This document shows positions 1 through 7,077 of a stretch of 64,000 nucleotides of DNA, in pieces. Position 1 is the stretch's first letter. Each line of letters opens with the position of its first letter. This DNA is from Lachnospiraceae bacterium UBA7027. GTDB taxonomy: Bacteria; Bacillota; Clostridia; Lachnospirales; Lachnospiraceae. The notes beneath the pieces are model-generated. The model had not been told where the DNA came from. It made no database searches and saw only the letters and a program-made list of their open reading frames with translations. The stretch covers positions 20,975 to 84,974 of the forward strand of contig DLBG01000035.1 of the NCBI GenBank assembly GCA_002494135.1, read 5' to 3'. A program made the translations under genes and the position numbers.

Positions 1-369
1 TCTCTCCTGACTTTCGAATTTGTCGGGAAGCTTCGTTAACTTACCGTCACGCTCCACGAAAATACTGTCATATCCGTTGATCATGACTTCGGTGATGGAC
101 TTGTCTGCAATAATCTGGCCTAAAATACCGAGGCCGCGAATGGATTCAAATACGGCACTGGAAAGCTGGTTGCGAACCTTGAAAGAAATGGATGTGTAAT
201 ATGCCGCCACTTCCGGTTCGGATACTCTTGCCTGCTGCATTCTGACTTCGAGCATCTGCGCGATACGGTCTCTTAAGTCATCATCCGACATTTCGGAATA
301 TGCGGGATCGCTGAAAACCAGGTCTCTGATTTTACCGGTTTCTTCTGTGAAAAATTCTCGTTCTGCCAT
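1..369 (-). CDS. CpaF/TadA-type secretion ATPase, N-terminal fragment
   Basis: The fragment is open from an ATG at 369 to the window edge and encodes 123 residues beginning MAEREFFTEETGKIRDLVF. The segment GLGILGQIIADKSITEVMINGYDSIF is typical of the region before the ATPase core in CpaF/TadA-like type II/IV secretion ATPases (TEVMIN-G motif near residue 95). The Walker motifs lie outside the window. The family powers assembly of Tad/Flp pili from the cytoplasmic face of the membrane. It starts 11 bases after the stop of the CpaE-like gene, with a GGAGG-type site in the gap, so it is in the same operon. Family assignment is firm; that the partner is a true pilus is inferred. Confidence 0.85.
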   Translation of the reverse strand, partial: MAEREFFTEETGKIRDLVFSDPAYSEMSDDDLRDRIAQMLEVRMQQARVSEPEVAAYYTSISFKVRNQLSSAVFESIRGLGILGQIIADKSITEVMINGYDSIFVERDGKLTKLPDKFESQER

Positions 370-380
370 CGCTTCCTCCC

Positions 381-1424
381 TTACTTAACCAGCTGAAGCG
401 CAAAATTCATAACCGACTGATTTGCAAGCCACTCGATGAATCCTGCGGATTCGGGGTTCTGGCTGGCATTGATCATTCCGATTACGGGAATCTCGCTGTT
501 TACGCCGCTGCCGCTTCCCATATGGAAGTTCACAACACGAACCATCTTGTCGATGCAGGAATTCACGATGTGAGCCTGCGCCAAAAACAGTTCGAGTTTG
601 CCGTTGGCAATTGTGGTATTGCGTTCTACCAAAACAATGGATTCCACGAGGTCAAAGATTCTCAGTTCGTCCGCCTTCATGGAGGAACCCATATCCACTA
701 CGATGACATCAAAAAGTTTGGTGTTCTCGATGATTTCGATAATTTTAGATCTCTCTTCTCCGGTCAGTTCATAGATGTCGTTCGGGGAATCAAAATGCTT
801 TAAGTAGAATAAGTTTTCCCCTTTCTGCTGCAGAAGACCCTGGATTTTAATGGAGTAATCCACGTTGGAATACATGGCCGCCGCAATTTCGGACATTCCC
901 TTGTCATTATTGGAAGGAAGCACACAGCCGTCCGAAGGAGCATCCTCGAAGCTTAAGAAGAAGGTCTTCTTTCCTTCGGCAGCAAGTTTTAAAGCCGTTG
1001 CGAGTGCAAGGGTGGTCTTTCCGGAACCGCCCACGGGAGAATAGAAAGCGATTGCCTGTGTCTTGTTTCCGCCGATTACAACGCCCTTATTCTTTGCGTA
1101 CTCGGAGTATTCATACATGATCTGCTGATACATGTTTCCGATTCTCTGATATTTATTTACTTTCTTGAAGCTGATAAGAGATTCCGGCACTTCCTCCTCC
1201 GCATCATAAAGCATGATGGCCAGAGTTTCCTTGCTTAAAGTAACCTGTCCTTCGTAGATGGAGCTTCCGAAAAGCAAAATGTCAATCTTCTTCGAACGCA
1301 GTGCATTCTCCAGCGCCGCCTTGTCCGAATAGATGGAAATAGCAAGGTCCTTGTATTCCGCAAGTACCATTTCCAGTCTCTGTAAATACTCCATGTTCGT
1401 ATCCGCAAGTACAATTCTGATCAT
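381..1424 (-). CDS. CpaE/TadZ-like ParA-family ATPase
   Basis: This 347-residue protein has a receiver-like N-terminal part (about 1-115, starting MIRIVLADTN) and then a MinD/ParA-type ATPase. A deviant P-loop PVGGSGKTT lies near 130-138 and a Walker B-like strand VIVVDMGSS follows near 240. This order (pseudo-receiver plus ParA ATPase) is that of CpaE/TadZ, which places Tad pilus machinery at the cell pole or membrane. Its immediate neighbour is the CpaF-like ATPase, which supports the call. A 46-residue membrane protein and a Ser/Thr kinase lie just upstream in the same orientation. No prepilin or platform gene is visible because the window ends. Start chosen at the ATG after an AGGCGGGGAGA-type site. 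Confidence 0.82.
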   Translation of the reverse strand: MIRIVLADTNMEYLQRLEMVLAEYKDLAISIYSDKAALENALRSKKIDILLFGSSIYEGQVTLSKETLAIMLYDAEEEVPESLISFKKVNKYQRIGNMYQQIMYEYSEYAKNKGVVIGGNKTQAIAFYSPVGGSGKTTLALATALKLAAEGKKTFFLSFEDAPSDGCVLPSNNDKGMSEIAAAMYSNVDYSIKIQGLLQQKGENLFYLKHFDSPNDIYELTGEERSKIIEIIENTKLFDVIVVDMGSSMKADELRIFDLVESIVLVERNTTIANGKLELFLAQAHIVNSCIDKMVRVVNFHMGSGSGVNSEIPVIGMINASQNPESAGFIEWLANQSVMNFALQLVK

Positions 1425-1461
1425 AGTCTCTCCCCGCCTTCACTATAATGTTTACTGTTGC

Positions 1462-1602
1462 CTATTGATTGTCGTAAGATTCGTATATCTTTCGAATCAT
1501 TTTCTTTTTGCTGCTTTTAAAAACAATCGTTGCCACAATCTCGCCAATCACCGATAAAGAAGCAACGGCGATTCCGATATAAAAAATCATCTGTCCGGTC
1601 AT
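1462..1602 (-). CDS. 46-residue single-pass membrane protein in Tad/kinase operon
   Basis: A small gene of 46 residues begins MTGQMIFYIGIAVASLSVIG and ends with a basic tail (KSSKKKMIRKIYESYDNQ). An AAGGAG site sits 7 bases before the ATG. It starts 12 bases after the kinase stop and ends 37 bases before the CpaE-like gene, so it is almost certainly cotranscribed. The N-terminal two thirds form one hydrophobic helix; the lysine-rich tail should face the cytoplasm. I do not recognise a family. Its position between the kinase and the pilus ATPases suggests a small accessory or regulatory subunit, but this is only inference. Confidence 0.72.
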   Translation of the reverse strand: MTGQMIFYIGIAVASLSVIGEIVATIVFKSSKKKMIRKIYESYDNQ

Positions 1603-1614
1603 TTCATCACTCCT

Positions 1615-3921
1615 TTATAACCAGTGGGTATCTTTCAAAACCTGCAAATCATCCCTTAAAAGGTCCATCTCGGGATCCTGCTTGTCTCCTGCCTGTTCTT
1701 TAAACAGCCGTTCCGCTTCTTCATAAAACTCTTTGAATTTGGAGAAGTCGCGTTCTTTTTCACTTTTGGCTTTCTGGACTTCCAGTTCCAGGAAAGCTTT
1801 CCTCTTATAGACGTTGTAATTGTCCTGATAGCGTTCTTCCATCAGACCGATATACTTTGCGGCATCGTCATACCTTCCGGTATTGGTACAAAGAATTACA
1901 ATGTTGTTGTAGGTGCTGTAGGAAGCCCATCCGCTTTCAATCATTTCGGCAAGCGAACCGATTGCGCCTTCCGAATACTTCTCTTCCTCGGTCAGACTGT
2001 AGGCCTGAATATAGGTCTCCGCAAGCAGTCCCATCAGATAACCCTTGTATTCGATCCCGACATCGGAAAGACCGCTGTTTAAAAATTCAATTCCCTTATC
2101 AAGATCTTCCTGCCCGCCGCCTGCCGTAAGAGCTTTGCCGCAGGTGATGTAAGCACACATTTTACGGTAATCGTCGTCGGTTAAACGGATACAGTCACGT
2201 AAGTATTTCTCCGCTTCGTCGTAATTGCCTTTGGCAAATTCGATTTCTCCGCGGGTCAGATAAAGATGTGCATCGGCAATGCCGTATTCCTCTGCCTTTG
2301 CGGCCGCATCGGCCGCTCCGGAAAGATCGCCCGTTTTTGCAAGAGCGATTGCATAATCGCCGTTGATATCGGGATTCTTGGTATCGTATTTCAGGGCATT
2401 TCTAAAATCATCCGCTGCTTCTTTGTATTCATCCAGCGCATAATGCGCGTTCCCGCTTACGTAATAAAGTCCGGCTACCCTCTCGGTTTCATACACCGAT
2501 GAATTCTGCAAAGCCTCATCCACGTATGCCACGGTATCCTCATATGCTTTGCGTTTGTAAAGGAAGAATGCTTTCTGTTCGTAAGCATCGATTGCGTCCG
2601 GTTTCAGTCCGACGGCATTCTGATAAATCTCCTCGAAGCCTTCCTCGCTGCCTGCCGGATCATATGACGCCATCTGCTCGATGTAAGAGGCATAGAGCGC
2701 TTCCTTCTCTTCCTGCTTTTTCTGAAGGCCTAAAGAAATGAGGCCTGCTCCGGCAACGATACCGAAAAGAAGAACAATCCGGACGATGCTCTGGCGGATC
2801 ACCATGCTGCGGTATGCTTTCTCTTTCTGGTGAATGCTGTTTAAAGCTTTCAGCATTTCACCCGCGGAAACGAACCGGTTGCGAGGATTCTCCTGCAGGG
2901 CTTTGTTTAAGATGTATAAATACCCTTCACTTGTGCCTGCTTTTAATACCTTCTTATCCGCTTTGTCCAGTCTTGTTCCGGTATACAGATGAAACAGGGT
3001 TGCGCCGATACTGTATACATCGGAACGTTTGTCGATCGGGATTTTCGGAAGTTCGGAAAAATCGTTTGTCCCGCCGTGAACCTCGCCTTTAAGAGATGAG
3101 GGCTGTCCTGCCGGAGTGCCTGTGCCCAAAACTTCGGTGGCATCCGAATCATAGGAGGATGCGCTTCCTATAACTTCCGTGGCATCCGAATCGGTGACCG
3201 CGCTGCCTAAAACTTCCGTGGCATCCGGGTCTGCAGAATTACCTCCTAGAACCTCGGTCTCGTCGGAGACACCGGCCGAAAGCACTTCCGTTTCGTCCGA
3301 ACCCGGATTGCCCGAGCCGGTCTGCACGTTTGCAGCCGTCGCAGCCGTTCCTCTTTTTTTCTTTAATTCCTCTACGATTCTGTAGAAGGCTTCTTCCTGT
3401 TCGGGAGCGCTGTATCCCTTCGTGAAGCCTGTGGTATATGCGGTACTTCCTTCGGAAATACCGGAGATGTTAAAGTCAATCAGGCAGATATCATCATCCG
3501 GTTTCAGCATGATGTTGTCCGGTTTGATATCGCCGTGGATTACGGGAATGTCGCGGGAATGCAGGTATTCAACTGCCTCGCAAAGCTGCTTGCCGTATTT
3601 GATTACCTGACTTTCCTTGAATTTTACACCCCTGTCAAGAAGCGACTGAAAGGATTCTCCCTCGATATAGTCCATGACGGTATAACTTACCCCGTCAATG
3701 GTAAAATAATCCAATACTGCGGGAATGTAGGAATGACGAAGATTCTTTAATACATCTACTTCGTTTCTGCGTTCCTCTTCCCTTACGGAATCATGAATTT
3801 GTTTAATGACTACCTCTTTTTGAAGACGCTTGTGAAGCGCCTTGTAGACCGTTCCGCCACCGCCTTTGCCGATGGTTTTCTGAATCTCGTATATGTCAAG
3901 AGGCGAGTTGTTTTCTGCCAT
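1615..3921 (-). CDS. Transmembrane Ser/Thr protein kinase with TPR ectodomain and T-E-V-L repeat insertion
   Basis: This 768-residue protein starts with a Hanks-type kinase domain: glycine loop IGKGGGGTVY (17-26), catalytic Lys40, HGDIKPDN (129-136), metal-binding IDFN (148-151) and APE (172-174). The usual HRD is HGD and DFG is DFN, but Lys, both Asp and Asn are kept, so activity is plausible. Between APE and DVYSIG (301-306) there is an insertion of about 120 residues carrying five TEV[LI] units with Thr at 211, 222, 235, 248 and 262. A TM helix follows (about 378-399), then roughly 360 residues of TPR repeats predicted outside the cell. Neighbours are TPR-anchored membrane proteins and CpaE/CpaF-like ATPases, so it probably controls that surface system. 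Kinase call certain; targets unknown. Confidence 0.93.
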   Translation of the reverse strand: MAENNSPLDIYEIQKTIGKGGGGTVYKALHKRLQKEVVIKQIHDSVREEERRNEVDVLKNLRHSYIPAVLDYFTIDGVSYTVMDYIEGESFQSLLDRGVKFKESQVIKYGKQLCEAVEYLHSRDIPVIHGDIKPDNIMLKPDDDICLIDFNISGISEGSTAYTTGFTKGYSAPEQEEAFYRIVEELKKKRGTAATAANVQTGSGNPGSDETEVLSAGVSDETEVLGGNSADPDATEVLGSAVTDSDATEVIGSASSYDSDATEVLGTGTPAGQPSSLKGEVHGGTNDFSELPKIPIDKRSDVYSIGATLFHLYTGTRLDKADKKVLKAGTSEGYLYILNKALQENPRNRFVSAGEMLKALNSIHQKEKAYRSMVIRQSIVRIVLLFGIVAGAGLISLGLQKKQEEKEALYASYIEQMASYDPAGSEEGFEEIYQNAVGLKPDAIDAYEQKAFFLYKRKAYEDTVAYVDEALQNSSVYETERVAGLYYVSGNAHYALDEYKEAADDFRNALKYDTKNPDINGDYAIALAKTGDLSGAADAAAKAEEYGIADAHLYLTRGEIEFAKGNYDEAEKYLRDCIRLTDDDYRKMCAYITCGKALTAGGGQEDLDKGIEFLNSGLSDVGIEYKGYLMGLLAETYIQAYSLTEEEKYSEGAIGSLAEMIESGWASYSTYNNIVILCTNTGRYDDAAKYIGLMEERYQDNYNVYKRKAFLELEVQKAKSEKERDFSKFKEFYEEAERLFKEQAGDKQDPEMDLLRDDLQVLKDTHWL
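3127..3297 (-). repeat. Five degenerate D-x-T-E-V-L/I coding repeats inside the kinase domain
   Basis: The segment encodes units such as SDETEVL, DPDATEVLG, DSDATEVIG and DSDATEVLG, spaced 11-14 residues apart, between kinase subdomains VIII and IX. Each unit has one Thr preceded by acidic residues and followed by E-V-L/I. Short Thr motifs of this kind are typical phosphoacceptor docking sites for FHA domains, as in GarA/OdhI-type signalling. Here that role is inferred. Confidence 0.8.
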
Positions 3922-3948
3922 GCATCATTCTCCGGTCAGTCAGTATTT

Positions 3949-5217
3949 TTAGTAAGAAACAAAATAATCGTTTTCCGTGCATCCGGAAATATGAATCCGG
4001 TCGTTAAGATTGTATCCGCTCGGCAAATCAAAGGACCAGTTTAACGTGTCTCCTTCAATATAAGGGCTTAACGTGCAAAGCCAGTTTCCGTTTACGGTAA
4101 GATACGACTGGAACTTCGAGTTCGCAGGATCAACCGTGGTATCGTACGGATCATCTGTTGCGTATGCCGGCGCAAGTCTGTATACACATGTGTACTCAAG
4201 GACTCCGTCCGAAAAGCTGACGGTTGCCAGCTGTACCGCATCCGGTCTATCGCTTATCCAGCCGCCCCGGTTTTTGAACTCGTTTATCTGTTCAATCAGA
4301 TATTGCATATTAACCGTTAAGGCAACATGATTTCCGTCTACTTTATATGAAACCCGATGTCTTTCAACCTCTACGGAACCGTAGTAACTGTCTCCTGCAG
4401 GCTGCTGCTCCACGGGTTCAGACTTCTTTTCTTCCTGTTTCGGCTTCTCCTGTTTCGGCTGTTCCTGCTTCGGTTTCTCTTCCTTCGGCTTTTCTTCTTT
4501 CGGCTTCTCTTCCTCAGGCTCTGTCGGCTTTACTTCTTCCTTCGGCTTGTTCTTCTCTTCCTCGGCCTTCTTTCGGGCTTCTTCTTCAGCCTTTAATCTG
4601 GCCTCCTCTTCTTCCGCAAGCTGCTTAATCAGTCGGTTGATGCGGTCAATTTCGGTAGTAAACTTGTCGCGATGCTTCTTAATCTTTGTGGAGTTTGTAC
4701 GTTTAACGCCTTCCTCCATCTTGTCTTTTCCGGTATTCAGATATTCCAGTGTTTTGTCATAATCCGGCACTGCTTCGGCCTTCGCCGCCAGCGCGAAATA
4801 AATATCGCCGATTTTTAAATATGCTTCCTCGTTGTTCGGGTCCATCTCAAGAACCTTCTCATATGCAAGAAGAGCATTTTCATAATCCAGTTCCGTCAGA
4901 TATTTATCGCCTGCCTTGAGCTGGTTTTTGATATCGTTCGCCGCTTTAAAACGCATAAAAGCAAAAATGCCTACGATTGCGAGCACTGCAACAGCTACCG
5001 CAATTCCTGCGATAATGGGAACTTTGGCTTTCTTTTTTACAACCTGCTGCTCCCCCTCCGTTTTCGTGGCTTTCTGTTCTTTCTTGGGCTCCTCTTTTAC
5101 GGGCTGTTCGGGAACTTTGGCAGCCTCCGGCATCTTCGGCGCCTGTTTCGTCTGAGGTTTCTGGGGAGTATTCGCCTGCTGCGTCGTATTCGGTTTTTGA
5201 TTCTCGTTTTCTGCCAT
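3949..5217 (-). CDS. Membrane-anchored TPR/coiled-coil protein (paralogue A)
   Basis: This 422-residue protein begins with a polar, Q/P/K-rich N-terminus (1-60), then KKKAK and a TM helix (about 66-88). One to two TPR units follow (97-145), then an E/K/A coiled coil (195-225), a P-K-E linker (225-270) and a compact C-terminal domain (about 275-422). Lysines before the helix predict N-terminus inside and TPR plus C-domain outside. The C-domain shares FSDGVLEYT, QSYLTVNGNWLCTL and NWSFD with the product of 8897-10630, so the two are paralogues. It is the first gene after the promoter at 5339-5368, ahead of the kinase. Function unknown; an exported structural or ligand-binding role is inferred. 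Confidence 0.88.
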   Translation of the reverse strand: MAENENQKPNTTQQANTPQKPQTKQAPKMPEAAKVPEQPVKEEPKKEQKATKTEGEQQVVKKKAKVPIIAGIAVAVAVLAIVGIFAFMRFKAANDIKNQLKAGDKYLTELDYENALLAYEKVLEMDPNNEEAYLKIGDIYFALAAKAEAVPDYDKTLEYLNTGKDKMEEGVKRTNSTKIKKHRDKFTTEIDRINRLIKQLAEEEEARLKAEEEARKKAEEEKNKPKEEVKPTEPEEEKPKEEKPKEEKPKQEQPKQEKPKQEEKKSEPVEQQPAGDSYYGSVEVERHRVSYKVDGNHVALTVNMQYLIEQINEFKNRGGWISDRPDAVQLATVSFSDGVLEYTCVYRLAPAYATDDPYDTTVDPANSKFQSYLTVNGNWLCTLSPYIEGDTLNWSFDLPSGYNLNDRIHISGCTENDYFVSY

Positions 5218-5241
5218 TTTTATATCTCCGTATCATAAAGC

Positions 5242-5281
5242 AAAAAAACCCAGCGAGATAAATATATTCCCGTTGAGTTTT
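5242..5281 (-). terminator. Intrinsic terminator or attenuator in the leader of the kinase operon
   Basis: On the minus strand an 11-position stem (AACTCAACGGG with CTCGCTGGGTT, one mismatch and two G-U pairs) is followed by seven T. It lies downstream of the promoter at 5339-5368 and only 25 bases before the ATG of paralogue A, so it is in the mRNA leader. It would stop most transcripts unless antitermination occurs. Confidence 0.6.
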
Positions 5282-5302
5282 TTAAAACAGTTTTATCTTC
5301 AT
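5282..5302 (-). CDS. Possible leader peptide MKIKLF
   Basis: A six-codon reading frame (MKIKLF, stop TAA) starts after AAAGGGTGCATT, which resembles a ribosome binding site. Its stop codon abuts the 5' arm of the terminator at 5242-5281. A ribosome here would sit right at the hairpin, as in translation-coupled attenuation. It is too short to be recognised by sequence and could be chance. Confidence 0.3.
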   Translation of the reverse strand: MKIKLF

Positions 5303-5338
5303 AATGCACCCTTTTACACTTATTTTTCCCCAAGTATT

Positions 5339-5368
5339 ATTTTAGCAAAACAATCCTGATTTTGTCAA
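5339..5368 (-). promoter_or_regulatory. Sigma-A-type promoter of the TPR-kinase-CpaE-CpaF operon
   Basis: Perfect -35 TTGACA (5363-5368), 18-base spacer and -10 TAAAAT (5339-5344), reading leftwards. A 6-base inverted repeat TGAAAC-gttcct-GTTTCA lies directly upstream of the -35 (5369-5386). Expected transcripts carry a leader of about 115 bases. Confidence 0.72.
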
Positions 5369-5386
5369 TGAAACAGGAACGTTTCA
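5369..5386. promoter_or_regulatory. Inverted repeat abutting the -35 box
   Basis: TGAAAC and GTTTCA flank six bases, ending at the T before the -35 hexamer. No T-run follows, so it is not a terminator; it could be an operator. The cognate regulator is not identified. Confidence 0.4.
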
Positions 5387-5428
5387 CGCCCGATTCCGGG
5401 GAATTTTGGTGCATTTTTATAGGTTGAC

Positions 5429-5836
5429 TCAGTCGGTCGATAGCTCGTAGATGTAAAATCCCAGAACCACCAGACTCAGTGCGTACAATCCGTAACCCAG
5501 ATAGGACGGAACATAACGGGCTGCCTGATAAGGGCCACCCATGTTTTTGACGATTCCCGCGCAGTACACGAGAATGGGTGCAAGGATTTTTAAAAGATCC
5601 AAAGCAAGTCCCAGGCCGCGCAGAAGCTTATGCTTCGGGATGAGGATTAACAGAATCTCCACCGCCGTCAGGGCCACGAAAAATTTAGGCAGATAACTCA
5701 TGGTCCCGCCTCCTGCCAGGTCGAAACTTTCCGTTCCGACCACGGCAATCTGTCTTAAGCAGGGGCCAAATGAAATACCTGCCTGTATAATCAAAAGAAT
5801 AATAAATATGATTTTCCCCTTTAAACCCTCTTTCAA
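5429..5836 (-). CDS. Small polytopic membrane protein, unknown function
   Basis: This 135-residue protein has about four hydrophobic helices: IIFIILLIIQAGISFG at the N-terminus, FVALTAVEILLILI, LDLLKILAPILVYCAGIV and YGLYALSLVVLGFYIYEL near the C-terminus. The loop between helices 1 and 2 carries GTESFDLAGGGTMSYLP. I do not recognise a family. It follows the repeat-rich TPR paralogue by 51 bases in the same orientation and ends before the promoter at 5339-5368, so it is the last gene of the 8805-to-5429 unit. A role in anchoring or exporting the TPR proteins is possible but unsupported. Confidence 0.75.
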   Translation of the reverse strand: MKEGLKGKIIFIILLIIQAGISFGPCLRQIAVVGTESFDLAGGGTMSYLPKFFVALTAVEILLILIPKHKLLRGLGLALDLLKILAPILVYCAGIVKNMGGPYQAARYVPSYLGYGLYALSLVVLGFYIYELSTD

Positions 5837-5887
5837 GAAATGTACCTTTCTATGAAAAAAACTTTCTTATCGTAACGCCGTTCATCA

Positions 5888-6985
5888 TTAGGGAGGTGAG
5901 CCTGCACCTTCATCTCCGCCAGGAGTATCTCCGCTTGGAGTATCTCCGCCAGGAGTATCTCCGCTTGGAGTATCTCCACTTGGAGTATCTCCGCTTGGAG
6001 TATCTCCACTTGGGGTATCTCCACTTGGGGTATCTCCACTTGGAGTATCTCCGCTTGGAGTTTCTCCGCTTGGAGTATCTCCGCTTGGAGTTTCTCCGCC
6101 CGGATTATTGTTTCCGCCCGGATTATTGTTTCCTCCCGGATTATTGTTTCCTCCCGGATTATTGTTTCCGCCCGGATTATTGTTTCCTCCCGGATTATTG
6201 TTTCCGCCGCCGCTCGGCTGCTGGCCTTGCTCAGGGGTCTTCTCGGTAGTCTTCTCAGTGGTTTTCTCGGACTTCTTTTCCTCTTCTTTCTTCTTGGCTT
6301 CTTCTTCCTTCTTCTTTGCCTCTTCTTCCTTCTTCTTCTTTTCTTCGTCTTTCTTCTTCTTTTCTTCCTGTTTCTGCTTTCTTTCCTCTTCCTTCTGTTC
6401 CCACTCCTGTCTTACTTTTTCTTCTTCCTCGAGCTTCTTCTTTTCCTCTTCTTCTTTTAACCTTTGTTCTTCAAGCTCTTCTTCGTCAGGTTCGGGTTCT
6501 CTTCCGAGGAGTTCGTTATCACGATTGGTAATTTCAATCATTTTATCCAGACGTTCACGGATTGTCTTGGACTGAATCAGTTCCAGACCGTCACGCATTC
6601 TGGCCTTGCCTTTGGTAAGGCAGTCAATTGCGCCTTCCAAGTCTTCGGCGGCCTCGAGGCTTTCCCCCTTAGCAATATAAGCATCGCCGAGAGCAACATA
6701 GGCCTCTTCGCTCTTTCTTTTTATGGCAATGGCTTCTTCACAGGCATTGATTGCGTAATCATAATCCTGCTCTGCCATACTCTTCGATGCGGTTTCGAGT
6801 TTCTTCTTTACATCCGAATTTGCTTTCAGAACTCGGAACGTAATAAAACCGGCAAGTCCCAGAACGACTGCTGCGACCGCGATGATTACGATAATTACCG
6901 TTTTCTTGGATCCGGATTCGGCAACCATGATTTTCGGTGCCTTGGAACCGAAATCATTGTGTTTGTTATTTTCAAACATGTTCAT
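5888..6985 (-). CDS. Membrane-anchored TPR/coiled-coil protein with GGNNNP and TPSGD repeats (paralogue B)
   Basis: I place the start at the ATG at 6985 (MNMFENNKHND, 365 residues), 8 bases after AGGGG; a longer frame to 7060 lacks a ribosome site. Layout: short polar N-terminus, TM helix (29-50), TPR (62-105), a long E/K-rich coiled coil (165-245), then six G-G-N-N-N-P units and about twelve [DE]-T-P-S/G-G units ending GDEGAGSPP. Unlike paralogues A and D it lacks the globular C-domain; repeats replace it. Low-complexity G/N/P/T tails fit an extended wall-spanning or surface stalk. Expressed with the genes at 7078-8805 and 5429-5836. Function not known. Confidence 0.85.
   Translation of the reverse strand: MNMFENNKHNDFGSKAPKIMVAESGSKKTVIIVIIAVAAVVLGLAGFITFRVLKANSDVKKKLETASKSMAEQDYDYAINACEEAIAIKRKSEEAYVALGDAYIAKGESLEAAEDLEGAIDCLTKGKARMRDGLELIQSKTIRERLDKMIEITNRDNELLGREPEPDEEELEEQRLKEEEEKKKLEEEEKVRQEWEQKEEERKQKQEEKKKKDEEKKKKEEEAKKKEEEAKKKEEEKKSEKTTEKTTEKTPEQGQQPSGGGNNNPGGNNNPGGNNNPGGNNNPGGNNNPGGNNNPGGETPSGDTPSGETPSGDTPSGDTPSGDTPSGDTPSGDTPSGDTPSGDTPGGDTPSGDTPGGDEGAGSPP
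5893..6205 (-). repeat. Coding tandem repeats: 15-base (TPSGD) and 18-base (GGNNNP) arrays
   Basis: Near-identical 15-base units run from about 5893 to 6095 and 18-base units from about 6098 to 6205, all in frame within paralogue B. Low divergence among units implies recent expansion or homogenisation. Copy number should vary between strains by slippage or recombination without breaking the frame. Confidence 0.88.
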
Positions 6986-7077
6986 AGAAATAACCCCTGA
7001 TTCTGATATCTGTTGATTACTGTGCCCTAGACGCGGTGCCGACAGAATGCGGCACCACAATTAATGATTATACAACA

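Noticed and set aside
5893..6205. CRISPR-like short repeats
   Set aside because: Units are contiguous 15- and 18-base in-frame codon repeats without spacers.
6108..6575. Plus-strand frame with FPPGLL and polySer/Phe repeats
   Set aside because: It is the antisense reading of the repeat and coiled-coil coding region of paralogue B.
6986..7077. GGTGCCG/CGGCACC hairpin before paralogue B as a terminator or riboswitch
   Set aside because: Stem is only seven pairs, no T-run, no known riboswitch core.
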